DNA of 64,000 nt, taken from assembly GCA_902472315.1 (NCBI GenBank), contig CABRNM010000003.1, forward strand, positions 61,248 through 125,247, written 5' to 3'. The notes below the pieces were generated by a model, which worked only from the letters and a program-made list of their open reading frames with translations, was not told the DNA's origin and did not search any database. The position numbers were made by a program, and so were the translations under genes. Shown here piece by piece: positions 25,208-33,167 of the stretch. The first letter of the stretch is position 1, and each line of letters starts with the position of its first letter. The DNA comes from an uncultured Collinsella sp. GTDB lineage: Bacteria; Actinomycetota; Coriobacteriia; Coriobacteriales; Coriobacteriaceae.

Positions 25208-26578
25208 TTACAGACTGCTCTTGAGGCAGTTTGCTCCAATAAAGCCCGCTGCGTACAAGGGGAGGTGGCGTAGCTCGCGCCCGTCATCGGTTTCGCTGCG
25301 GAAAAAATTGTTCTCGGACAAAATGTAGGCATATGGCGATCGGGCTTTGTCCATGAACGACCCGAGGGTTCTCGCGCGCACGTTGCGTGCGGACTTTACC
25401 TCGACGGGCACGATTTCCATACGGTCGGTCTGAAGTAGAAAATCGAGCTCGCCGGTCGTCTTCCAAGACGACGGCGGCACCCAGTAATACGTCTGCAAGC
25501 TGTTACCCGAAAATGCTTGCATGACCGAGTTTTCCGCCAGGGCGCCTCGGAAGTCGGAAGATAGCGCTATGGCGGAATCTTCTTTGAGGTCGAGCCAGAG
25601 CCTCGGGTTGATGCCGAGTTTGTAGAACATGAGGCCGGTATCGAGAAGATAGACCTTAAAGAAACTTCCATCTTCGTCGTCGAAGGGAACGAGGGGAGGC
25701 TCGATGCCTTCGGTCAGGTTGTTGACCGATATGATACCGGCGCCTTCGAGCCAGTCGAGCGGCTCGATAAGCTTGGCGCGACGGCCTCCGCGTTCGACCT
25801 CGGAGTACTTGAATTTTTTTGTGGACGATCTCAGCAGCTGGGACGGAATGGAGCGCCAGACCTTGCGTGCCGCCACGCCGCTGATCCCGTTTTCGGGGTC
25901 GGTCATATCGGCGGTATAGGTCTCGTTGATTTCGCGCTGCTCGACGCGCGCATCCTCGATGGATAACGTCTTGCGATATGCGTTGACGGCGGCGGGCATG
26001 CCGCCCACGATCTGGTATCGATGAAACAGGCTGAGCGCGGCTTGGTGCGCGGCGTAGGTCTCGAGCGTGCCGGCGTGGGTACGAATGGCATCGGCCATCT
26101 GCTCCTCATCGAGCGCCCAGAGAAACTCCTCGAACGACATAGGATGCATGGTCTCTTGACGAACGCCGCTGGGAAAAGGCAGCTTACGTTTGCGCGTGGC
26201 GACGCCGAGCTGACTGCCGGTCGCGCATATGCGCCAGCCCGAACCCGAAAAAAAGCGAAGCGAGTTGAGCGCCCGTTCGCAGAGCTGCACCTCGTCAAAC
26301 AGGATGAAGGTGGTTTCTTTGCGAATGGGGGCGCGTTTATAGTCTGAAATCCGCGCCACGATGGTGTCAACGTCGTCGGTGGGACAATCGAACAGCGGAG
26401 CGATCAGCTCAAGATCGGTCTGAAAGTCGAGTTTGACAAACGCATCGCCGGCGATTCGCCTGCCGATTTCCTCGGCAGCGTACGTTTTGCCTACGCGTCG
26501 CGCACCACGGATGAGGAGGGGGCGTGAGGCGTCCTTTGTCGCCCATGATTCGATAACGGACTCGATTGATCTGCGCAT
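25208..26578 (-). CDS. AAA ATPase with DUF4143 nuclease-like C-terminus
   Basis: A 456-aa protein of the large prokaryotic AAA_14/DUF4143 family. Walker A GARRVGKT (about residues 24-31), Walker B ILFDEVQL (about 93-100), and a C-terminal restriction-like fold signature GELDFLLQ..VPVEVKSA near residue 390. Cellular role unclear; these proteins are widespread, multicopy and sometimes linked to toxin-antitoxin-like or defence functions. Upstream of the ATG lies an unusual cluster of four related repeat units. Confidence 0.85.
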   Translation of the reverse strand: MRRSIESVIESWATKDASRPLLIRGARRVGKTYAAEEIGRRIAGDAFVKLDFQTDLELIAPLFDCPTDDVDTIVARISDYKRAPIRKETTFILFDEVQLCERALNSLRFFSGSGWRICATGSQLGVATRKRKLPFPSGVRQETMHPMSFEEFLWALDEEQMADAIRTHAGTLETYAAHQAALSLFHRYQIVGGMPAAVNAYRKTLSIEDARVEQREINETYTADMTDPENGISGVAARKVWRSIPSQLLRSSTKKFKYSEVERGGRRAKLIEPLDWLEGAGIISVNNLTEGIEPPLVPFDDEDGSFFKVYLLDTGLMFYKLGINPRLWLDLKEDSAIALSSDFRGALAENSVMQAFSGNSLQTYYWVPPSSWKTTGELDFLLQTDRMEIVPVEVKSARNVRARTLGSFMDKARSPYAYILSENNFFRSETDDGRELRHLPLYAAGFIGANCLKSSL

Positions 26579-26593
26579 GGGGCCGCCTTTCTG

Positions 26594-26692
26594 ATTTCGT
26601 GTACTTCAGATATATAGTTTAGTGCTATTTCGTGTACTTGAAATACACGAAATTGTAGAAAAGAGTGTATCTGAAGTACATGAAATAGCACT
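26594..26692. promoter_or_regulatory. Cluster of overlapping palindromes upstream of the DUF4143 ATPase
   Basis: Four units of ATTTCGTGTACTT type: two direct (26594-26612, 26627-26643) and two inverted (26641-26653, 26666-26686). They form a 10-bp palindrome with a 7-nt loop (26627-26653) and a 19-bp inverted repeat with one mismatch (26621-26639 with 26674-26692). AT-rich against a GC-rich background; probably an operator region for the ATPase gene, whose start is 16 bp away. Confidence 0.6.
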
Positions 26693-26772
26693 GCTGGAGC
26701 TTGCAGGCAGATAAACACTACCGTATGGGACGGTTTTCACCGGTTACTCGCCACCTTGGGCTATGTTTGCCC

Positions 26773-28026
26773 CTATGCCCGTATTGAGGGCCGTGCTGAT
26801 TGACGACGGCGCTCCCAGCGAGCCAGCTTAATCGTCACCAGCGTGAGGGCCCAGGCCACAAGCGAGAACGCGGCACCCACTGCGCCCACGTACGCAATGC
26901 CAACGCCGCTTACCACGGCACCGCCCACTGCGGTGCCAAACGAGATGCCGACGTTAAACGCCATGGGCTCAACCGAACTTGCGAGCACCATCGATTTGGG
27001 ATGGCGGCTGCGAGCCACGTCCATAAAGTGCGTGATGCACGATACCGAGAACAGGTACATGAGCATCGCCAGGCTAAAGACAAAGACCAGCGCGAGCGGC
27101 ATGGTGCCGCCCACAGCAAACAGCCCGAGCAACGCCGCAGCCTGCAGCACAAACGTCACGAGTAGCGCCTTCATGCCAAAGCGCGCATCGATCCATCCGC
27201 CCAAGATGTTCGAGATCAGGCAGAACACGCCGTAGGCCATGAGCGTGGTGCTGGCTTCGACCGTGCCCATGCCCAGCACCTGCTCAAGATAAGGCGTCAC
27301 GTAGCCGTAGAAAACGTAGACCGACCCCACGCCAAACAAAAAGATGAGCATGCCGGTGATGATGCTCGGCTCGCGCAGCAGACCCGCCTGCTCGCGAAAG
27401 GTGGCGGGCTCGTCGGTCTGTCCGGCGCGCGGCATAAACATCACGAGCGCTCCGCAGATCAGAACAGCAAAGGCCAGCGTGCCGTACATGGCCACGTGCC
27501 AATCGAGCGTGTCGGCCACAAATTTGCCAATCGAGGTCACAAAGACCATTGCCACGGAAAACGCACCATATACCACCGAGATGGCAAGCGAGGTTTGCTG
27601 CGGGGATAGCAGCTCAGGGATGTACGTCACGCCCACGGCGAGCAGCGCACCCGAGACAGAGCCCAGGACAATGCGTGAGATAAACAGCACCTGGAAGTTG
27701 GGGGCCAACGCCATGACCAGGTTGCCGAGCACAAAGACGACGCTATAGCACACGAGCAGCTGGTAGCGGCGGAATCGCCCCGTGCTGAGCGCGAGCACCG
27801 GCGTCGCGATAGCGTAGATGAGCGCAAACACGCTGATGAGCTGGCCCGCAGTGGCAAGTGATATGCCGAGTTCCGTTGCCAAGTCGCTTTCGATACCGAT
27901 GAACACGAACTCGGAGCAGCCGAGCGAGAATCCCAACAGCACGAGCAGCGCCAGGCAGAGCTTGGTGCGTGCGGGGGAGAGCGCGGCGGCGGTTGGCTTA
28001 CTTTTAGGCGTGGTTGCGGCGGTCAA
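26773..28026 (-). CDS. MFS transporter, DHA1/AraJ-like efflux carrier
   Basis: A 417-aa inner-membrane protein with about 12 helices. LLGFSLGCSEFVFIGIESDLA at TM1 and the GRFRRYQLL loop after TM2 are typical of the AraJ/sugar-efflux and drug-efflux branch of MFS. The open frame extends much further upstream but there it runs antisense to the next gene, so I chose TTG 28026 with GGAG 8 nt ahead; GTG 28035 is possible. Export of drugs, sugars or arabinose-like compounds is plausible. It is divergent from the LpdD-Nudix gene. Confidence 0.82.
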   Translation of the reverse strand: MTAATTPKSKPTAAALSPARTKLCLALLVLLGFSLGCSEFVFIGIESDLATELGISLATAGQLISVFALIYAIATPVLALSTGRFRRYQLLVCYSVVFVLGNLVMALAPNFQVLFISRIVLGSVSGALLAVGVTYIPELLSPQQTSLAISVVYGAFSVAMVFVTSIGKFVADTLDWHVAMYGTLAFAVLICGALVMFMPRAGQTDEPATFREQAGLLREPSIITGMLIFLFGVGSVYVFYGYVTPYLEQVLGMGTVEASTTLMAYGVFCLISNILGGWIDARFGMKALLVTFVLQAAALLGLFAVGGTMPLALVFVFSLAMLMYLFSVSCITHFMDVARSRHPKSMVLASSVEPMAFNVGISFGTAVGGAVVSGVGIAYVGAVGAAFSLVAWALTLVTIKLARWERRRQSARPSIRA

Positions 28027-28084
28027 GGTTGTCACTCCAATGTCGCATGAATAAGCGGGATTCAATCCCTGCAACTCTAACAGA

Positions 28085-28115
28085 ATGTGACAAAGGGGCA
28101 GTCCCTTTGTCACAT
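28085..28115. repeat. Dispersed palindrome, GACAAAGGG family
   Basis: Near-perfect ATGTGACAAAGGG..CCCTTTGTCACAT in the divergent spacer between the MFS carrier and the LpdD-Nudix gene. Confidence 0.8.
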
Positions 28116-28187
28116 GGAGGGCTTGCCTGTATAGTCGCAATACAGGCGAAGATGGTCTCAGGTACATCGCGGGCGGCAGGAGATCCC

Positions 28188-29135
28188 ATGGGTATGCACA
28201 CGACAAAGGTTGCAGTGGGCGAGGGCAAGTTTGCGCTCGAGGCCCAGCTGACGGTGACGCCGCGAGGCATGGCGGTGTACGCCTGCTCGCCGGAGTTTGC
28301 GCACCTGGGCGCCACGGCGCAGGCCATTCCGCGCCCCGAGCCCGGCCGTACGGCGACGGTGAGCATCCTGGCCGTTCCGTGCCATCGAGACGAGATCCCG
28401 GCGCACGATATCGCGGCGGCGCTGGCCACGCGCTTTGGCGTGCCGGTAGTTGCAAGCACGGGTTTTCATGTTGAACAGGCGAGCGGGGACGACCTGCAGC
28501 GCGTGCTCGACACCACCAAGGAGCTCATCGCCGCGCTCGAGGAAGCCGCAGCCCGCATTCTGCGCGCCGGCTGGGATGAGGGCGGCGCGGGCGCCGAGGT
28601 CGTGGCGGTCGATGCTGCGACCGGCGAGGCGCTCGGCCCCGTCGACCGCATCGAGGCCCATACTGGTGAGGGCATCCTGCATCAGGCATTTCTGACGCTT
28701 TTGGTCGAGGGCCGGGGCGAAGACGCGCGCCTGCTGCTTTGTCGCCGTAGTCCGCTCAAACGCCTGTGGGGCGGGGTGCTGGCCGATAGCTGCGCCGGCC
28801 ATCCGCTCCCCGGGGAAGACGTCGCGGCCGCCACGGCGCGTCGTATCAACGAAGAGCTCGGCATTACGCGTGAGCCCGATCAGCTCAAGCACCTCGGACA
28901 CGTGGTGTACCGCGAGGACCACGGCGACGGCCGCTGCGAGTGCGAATGGTGCGAGGTCTACCTTGCCCATGTTGAGCCGGGCGAGCTGCATATCAACCAA
29001 GAGGAGATCTCGGAGGTGCGTCGCGTTGCTCCGTCCGAGCTCAAAGGCTACCTGCAGGGTCACCCCGAGCAGCTGGCCCCCTGGCTCCGTGAGGCCCTCG
29101 GCGACCCATTCATTCGCACGGTCCTCGCTATGTAA
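28188..29135 (+). CDS. Fusion: LpdD-like prenyl-flavin chaperone domain plus IDI-type Nudix domain
   Basis: A 315-aa protein. Residues 1-125 resemble LpdD, the small protein of gallate decarboxylase loci now viewed as a prenylated-FMN chaperone (VPCHRDEIPAHDIAAALA and VVASTGFHVEQAS match my memory of that family). Residues ~135-315 are type 1 isopentenyl-diphosphate isomerase (Nudix). GHPLPGEDVAAATARRINEE fits the Nudix box, ECEW keeps the metal Glu pair, and APW keeps the aromatic residue. The E. coli catalytic Cys67 (SVCGHP) aligns with Ala203; a Cys sits one residue earlier (SCAGHP). It may isomerise IPP/DMAPP or act as a diphosphatase giving DMAP for UbiX. AGGAG before ATG 28188. Confidence 0.82.
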   Translation: MGMHTTKVAVGEGKFALEAQLTVTPRGMAVYACSPEFAHLGATAQAIPRPEPGRTATVSILAVPCHRDEIPAHDIAAALATRFGVPVVASTGFHVEQASGDDLQRVLDTTKELIAALEEAAARILRAGWDEGGAGAEVVAVDAATGEALGPVDRIEAHTGEGILHQAFLTLLVEGRGEDARLLLCRRSPLKRLWGGVLADSCAGHPLPGEDVAAATARRINEELGITREPDQLKHLGHVVYREDHGDGRCECEWCEVYLAHVEPGELHINQEEISEVRRVAPSELKGYLQGHPEQLAPWLREALGDPFIRTVLAM

Positions 29136-29139
29136 AAAA

Positions 29140-29158
29140 GACAGTCCCTTTGTCACAT
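29140..29158. repeat. Half copy of the GACAAAGGG palindrome
   Basis: GACAGTCCCTTTGTCACAT matches the right half of the palindromes at 8014 and 28085; the left arm is missing. Confidence 0.6.
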
Positions 29159-29160
29159 CC

Positions 29161-29228
29161 AAACCGTCACAACATTCGGCGAAAATCTCGAAAACGAGGA
29201 AAAGCGTCGAATGTTGTGACGGTTTTTG
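29161..29228 (+). terminator. Terminator of the LpdD-Nudix gene
   Basis: Long stem: AAACCGTCACAACATTCG and its complement ending at 29225, loop of about 25 nt, then TTTTTG. It directly follows the half palindrome. Confidence 0.85.
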
Positions 29229-29292
29229 TCTAGGGAATCGCTTCTCATCCAAAAAATCCGCTTGACTGTATTGCCGCAACACAGCGCAACGT

Positions 29293-29325
29293 AAGGGGTG
29301 TCCGATAACGGGCGCCCCTTTTTAA
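29293..29325 (+). terminator. Terminator-like hairpin in the leader of the DASS gene
   Basis: AAGGGGTGTCCG (29293-29304) with CGGGCGCCCCTT (29309-29320) and a T-run, 50 bp ahead of the DASS start. It could be a second terminator or an attenuator for the carrier-UbiD-UbiX unit. Confidence 0.6.
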
Positions 29326-29376
29326 GCGGCAACGTGGCTGCGAATCCGGAGCGCCCCCAACAAGAAAGGTGGGGAG

Positions 29377-30834
29377 ATGGAAGCGGAAAAGAAGGCGTTT
29401 AAGATCACCAAGCGCGAAATTGGCTTTGTGCTGGGTATCGTTGTCTTTTTGCTGGTGAAGTTTCTTCCTTTGGCGGAGCTGAGCTCGACGGTCGAGCTCA
29501 CGGTCGGCGGTCAGACCTGTCTGGCACTGACGCTCGCCACGGTGGTGTTCTGGGCATGCGGCGTGGCACAGCCGGGCTTTGTGGGCCTGCTCTACTGCGC
29601 ACTGCTCGTCCTGTTCAAGGTGTGCGTGGACGACACGGGCGCCGCGAGCATCTCGGCGACGGTCGCCTCCACGTTTAGCTCGTGGACCAAGGCCACCATG
29701 TGGCTCGTCATCGGCGCCTACCTCATCGCCAGCGCGGTCAAGGAGTCGGGCCTGGGCGAGCGCATCGCCTACGCGTTCATGCTCAAGTTCGTGCGCGACG
29801 CCAAGTCGCTCATCATCTCGATCTTCGCGCTCACCTTTGTGCTGTCGCTGCTGATCCCGCATCCGTTCCCCCGCGCCTTCCTCATCCTCGCCGTCGTCTC
29901 GGTCATCGCCGAGTCCGCCGGCTACGGTGACGACGACAAGGGCAAGCTCGGCTTCCTCGTGTTTGCCGCTGCCGCCCCGGGTTCCATGTTCTTCCTGACG
30001 GGCGACTCCACGCTCAACCCGCTCGTTGCGCAGTACAGTGCCGAGGCCGGCGGCATGAGCCCGTCCTTCGTCGACTGGTTCCTGTACATGAGCGTGCCTA
30101 TGCTGGTTGCGCTGCTGTGCGCCCTGTTCCTGGGCCTTTTCCTCTTTAAGCCCAGCAAGGAGCTCGTCTACGATCGCGAGCAGATCGTGGCCAAGCAGGC
30201 CGCGCTCGGCAAGCTCTCCGTCAAGGAGATCCGCACCATCGTGTGGCTTGTCATCGCCATCGCGCTGTGGCTCACCGTCTCGGGCGACTATATCGGCTGG
30301 GTCACCCTGGCCATTGGCGTTGCTCTCGCCATGCCCATCATCGGCGAAGTCCTCACTCCCGCCAGCTGGAACGCTGTCGACATCAAGTCCCTCATGTTCC
30401 TGACGGCCGCCATGGCCGTGGGCTCCGTGGGCGGTGCCACCGGCATGAACGCCTGGATCGCCGACGTCGTGCTCCCCAGCTCCGTGCCCGAGAACATCTT
30501 CCTGTTCGCCCTGCTCGTCGCCGCGCTTTCCATGATCATCCACATGTTCATGGGCTCGGTCATGGCCGTGCTCGGCGTGTGCGTGCCGGCGTTCATCAGC
30601 TTCGCGGCTGGCTCCAGCGTGAGCCCACTCGCCGTGGCGCTCATCGTCTTCACGTCCATCAACATCCACTACATCCTGCCGTTCCATAACCTGCCGATCC
30701 TTATCGGCGAAGGCAAGGACGCCGGCGGCTACACCTCCAAAGAGGCTATGCGCATGGGCATCCCCCTCACCGCGGTCGTCTTTGTCGTCGTGCTGGTCGA
30801 GGCCGCCTGGTTCCACCTCTTTGGCCTGATGTAA
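29377..30834 (+). CDS. DASS/SLC13-family anion permease
   Basis: A 485-aa inner-membrane carrier with about 12-14 helices. Family marks include WLVIGAYLIASAVKESGLGERI near residue 110 (described as the conserved WLVIGAYLIA helix), PHPFPRAF, and FTSINIHYILPFHN near the end, where DASS carriers place substrate residues. DASS proteins import di- and tricarboxylates, sulfate or aromatic acids with cations. The stop lies 143 bp before ubiD, so it probably supplies the acid that UbiD decarboxylates or exchanges it with the product. ATG after AAAGGTGGGGAG. Confidence 0.9.
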   Translation: MEAEKKAFKITKREIGFVLGIVVFLLVKFLPLAELSSTVELTVGGQTCLALTLATVVFWACGVAQPGFVGLLYCALLVLFKVCVDDTGAASISATVASTFSSWTKATMWLVIGAYLIASAVKESGLGERIAYAFMLKFVRDAKSLIISIFALTFVLSLLIPHPFPRAFLILAVVSVIAESAGYGDDDKGKLGFLVFAAAAPGSMFFLTGDSTLNPLVAQYSAEAGGMSPSFVDWFLYMSVPMLVALLCALFLGLFLFKPSKELVYDREQIVAKQAALGKLSVKEIRTIVWLVIAIALWLTVSGDYIGWVTLAIGVALAMPIIGEVLTPASWNAVDIKSLMFLTAAMAVGSVGGATGMNAWIADVVLPSSVPENIFLFALLVAALSMIIHMFMGSVMAVLGVCVPAFISFAAGSSVSPLAVALIVFTSINIHYILPFHNLPILIGEGKDAGGYTSKEAMRMGIPLTAVVFVVVLVEAAWFHLFGLM

Positions 30835-30976
30835 GCGGTCGAGCGCCTCGGCTGTAAGCAGCCAAGCGCTTGAACTTCGAGTGGTCGAGCGCTCCATTTG
30901 TGAGCGCCGCGGCCCCATTACGTTACCCCGTCCGGCGGCACCCCGTCGCCGGACACTCTCCCGAAAGGAGTACGCC

Positions 30977-32464
30977 ATGTCCACTACCGATGCTTCCCAG
31001 ATTCACGACCTGCGTTCCGCGCTCGACTTTTTGCGTGAGATGCCGGGCCAGCTGCTCGAGACCGACACCCAGGTCGATCCCGATGCCGAGGTCTCGGGCG
31101 TCTACCGTCACGTCGGTGCTGGCGGCACCGTCATGCGCCCGACCAAAGAGGGTCCGGCGATGGTCTTCAACAACGTCAAGGGCTTTGACGATGCCAAGGT
31201 TTGCATCGGTATGCTTGCCAGCCGCAAGCGCGTTGCCGCCCTGCTCGACCTGGACGAGGAGCACCTGGGTCTCGAGATCGGCAAGCGCTTCGAGAACCTG
31301 ATCGCCCCTGAGCAGATCGCCGAGGGCAAGCACGTCGACTGCCAGGAGGTCGTGTACAAGGCGACCGACGAGGGCTTTGACCTGCGCAAGATCGTTCCCG
31401 CTCCCACCAACACGCCCGTTGACGGCGGCCCCTACATCACCATGGGCCTCGCCTATGGCACGAGCCCCGATGGCACCCAGTCCGACGTAACCATCCACCG
31501 CTTCTCCTGCGTCGACAAGGACAAGCTCGCCATGTGGATCACCCCGGGCAGCCGTCACCTGGGTGCGTTCTTTGACGAGTACTGCCAGCGCGGCGAGGAT
31601 ATGCCCATCTCCATCTCCATCGGCCTGGACCCCGCCGTGTACATGTGCTGCGGCTTCGAGGCTCCCACCACGCCGCTCGGCTTCAACGAGCTGCAGATCG
31701 CCGGCGCCCTGCGCGGCCGCGCCGTCGAGCTTGCCGACTGCGTCACCGTTCCGCAGAAGTGCATTGCCAATGCCGAGTACGTGCTCGAGGGCTACCTCAT
31801 GCACGACGAGACCATCAACGAGGATGTCAACGGCCACGGCTACGCCATGCCCGAGTTCCCCGGCTACACCGGTGGCGCCAAGGTCTGCCCGGTGATCAAG
31901 ATCACCGCCGTCACCACGCGCGTCAACCCCATTATGGAGAGCTGCATCGGCCCTTCGCACGAGCACGTGTCCATGGCCGGTATCCCCACCGAGGCCTCCA
32001 TCTACAAGATGGTCGAGACCGCTATCCCGGGCCGCCTGTTCAACGTTCACGCCGCTCCCTGCGGTGGCGGCAAGTTCGTTGCCATCATGCAGTTCAAGAA
32101 GTCGAGCAAAAATGACGAGGGCCGTCAGCGCAACGCCGCCATGCTCGCCTTCTCGGCGTTCTCCGAGCTCAAGCACGTCATCCTTGTCGACGAGGATGTC
32201 GACATCTTCGATATGAGCGACGTGATGTGGGCCATGACCACGCGCTTCCAGGCCGACGTGGACCTCATCACCATCCCCGGTTGCCACTGCCACGTGCTCG
32301 ATCCGTCCAACGACCCCGCGTTCGATCCTTCGATCCGCGAGCACGGTATCGCCTGCAAGGCCATCTTCGACTGCACGGTTCCGTTTAACCTCAAGAAGAA
32401 CTTCATCCGCTCGCAGTTCATGGAGATCGATGAAGAGAAGTGGGCCGCCGAGCTCGCCTTCTAG
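30977..32464 (+). CDS. UbiD-family decarboxylase, close to gallate decarboxylase LpdC
   Basis: A 495-aa prenylated-FMN-dependent (de)carboxylase. It resembles Lactiplantibacillus plantarum LpdC as I remember it throughout: SGVYRHVGAGGTV, GPAMVFNNVKGF, VYKATDEGFD, APTNTPVDGGPYIT, SDVTIHR, IGPSHEHVSMAGIPTEASI and LVDEDVDIFDM. The conserved TIHR Arg and the Glu of MPEFPGY lie where UbiD enzymes have their Arg-Glu-Glu proton relay. Likely a hydroxybenzoate-type substrate (gallate, protocatechuate or similar), removed as CO2. ATG 30977 has AAAGGAG 7 nt ahead. UbiX, its cofactor supplier, follows after 33 bp. Confidence 0.9.
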   Translation: MSTTDASQIHDLRSALDFLREMPGQLLETDTQVDPDAEVSGVYRHVGAGGTVMRPTKEGPAMVFNNVKGFDDAKVCIGMLASRKRVAALLDLDEEHLGLEIGKRFENLIAPEQIAEGKHVDCQEVVYKATDEGFDLRKIVPAPTNTPVDGGPYITMGLAYGTSPDGTQSDVTIHRFSCVDKDKLAMWITPGSRHLGAFFDEYCQRGEDMPISISIGLDPAVYMCCGFEAPTTPLGFNELQIAGALRGRAVELADCVTVPQKCIANAEYVLEGYLMHDETINEDVNGHGYAMPEFPGYTGGAKVCPVIKITAVTTRVNPIMESCIGPSHEHVSMAGIPTEASIYKMVETAIPGRLFNVHAAPCGGGKFVAIMQFKKSSKNDEGRQRNAAMLAFSAFSELKHVILVDEDVDIFDMSDVMWAMTTRFQADVDLITIPGCHCHVLDPSNDPAFDPSIREHGIACKAIFDCTVPFNLKKNFIRSQFMEIDEEKWAAELAF

Positions 32465-32497
32465 TAAGTAGCCCTACCAAGTAGTTAAGGAGTTGTC

Positions 32498-33076
32498 ATG
32501 CCTGAGTCTTCTGTTCGTCCCCGTCGCATTGTCGTTGGCGTGTCTGGCGCCAGCGGTGCGGCACTGGGCCTTGAATGCCTCAAATGCCTGCGCCAGGCCG
32601 GCGCTGAGTCGGCGCTTGTCGTCACGCGCGGGGGAGAGATCACCATCGAGCAGGAGCTCGGCATGACGCTCGACGAGTTTGCGTGCTATGCCGATGTGGT
32701 CTACGACAACAAGAACATTGGCGCTGCCATCGCAAGCGGCACCTATCCGGTCGACGGCATGATCGTGGCTCCCTGCTCCATGAAGACGCTCGCCGGCATC
32801 GCGAGCGGCTACAGCGAAAACCTGTTGCTGCGTGCGGCCGATGTGCAGATGAAAGAGCAGCGCCGCCTGGTGCTTATGGTGCGCGAGACGCCCTTCAGTG
32901 CGATTCATGTCGACAACATGGCACGCCTGGCGCGCGTGCCGGGCGTCATGCTCATGCCGCCCATGCTCACGTTTTACAACGGCCCCGTCACGCTCGATGA
33001 GGCGGTGCATCACATCGCCGCCAAGGCACTCGAGGCCGTCGGCGTGTCGTGCGCCAACTATAAGCGCTGGTCATAG
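32498..33076 (+). CDS. ubiX: UbiX flavin prenyltransferase
   Basis: A 192-aa flavoprotein. GVSGASGAALGLECL near residue 15 binds the FMN phosphate; IVAPCSMKTLAGIASGYSEN (89-108) and the RRLVLMVRETP segment (Arg/Glu for dimethylallyl phosphate binding) are complete. It joins a dimethylallyl group to FMN to make prFMN for the upstream UbiD. Start ATG after TAAGGAGTTGTC. A terminator follows the stop. Confidence 0.95.
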   Translation: MPESSVRPRRIVVGVSGASGAALGLECLKCLRQAGAESALVVTRGGEITIEQELGMTLDEFACYADVVYDNKNIGAAIASGTYPVDGMIVAPCSMKTLAGIASGYSENLLLRAADVQMKEQRRLVLMVRETPFSAIHVDNMARLARVPGVMLMPPMLTFYNGPVTLDEAVHHIAAKALEAVGVSCANYKRWS

Positions 33077-33108
33077 GCATCTTTAGGGTAGGATACGAGT
33101 AGTGTTTG

Positions 33109-33139
33109 AGCCCGCTGCCCCTGTGGGCGGCGGGCTTTT
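33109..33139 (+). terminator. Terminator after ubiX
   Basis: AGCCCGCTGCCC, 4-nt loop, GGGCGGCGGGCT, then TTTTCG. It ends the DASS-ubiD-ubiX unit and separates it from the MerR gene. Confidence 0.85.
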
Positions 33140-33167
33140 CGTGTCAAAGGGTGTGTCGGGAGGACCT

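Noticed and set aside
28027..28455. N-terminal extension of the MFS exporter
   Set aside because: The open frame continues to 28455 but is antisense to the LpdD-Nudix gene and does not look like a transporter.
33102..33167. Longer N-terminus for the MerR regulator
   Set aside because: These codons lie on the ubiX terminator hairpin and the ATG at 33168 has the ribosome site.
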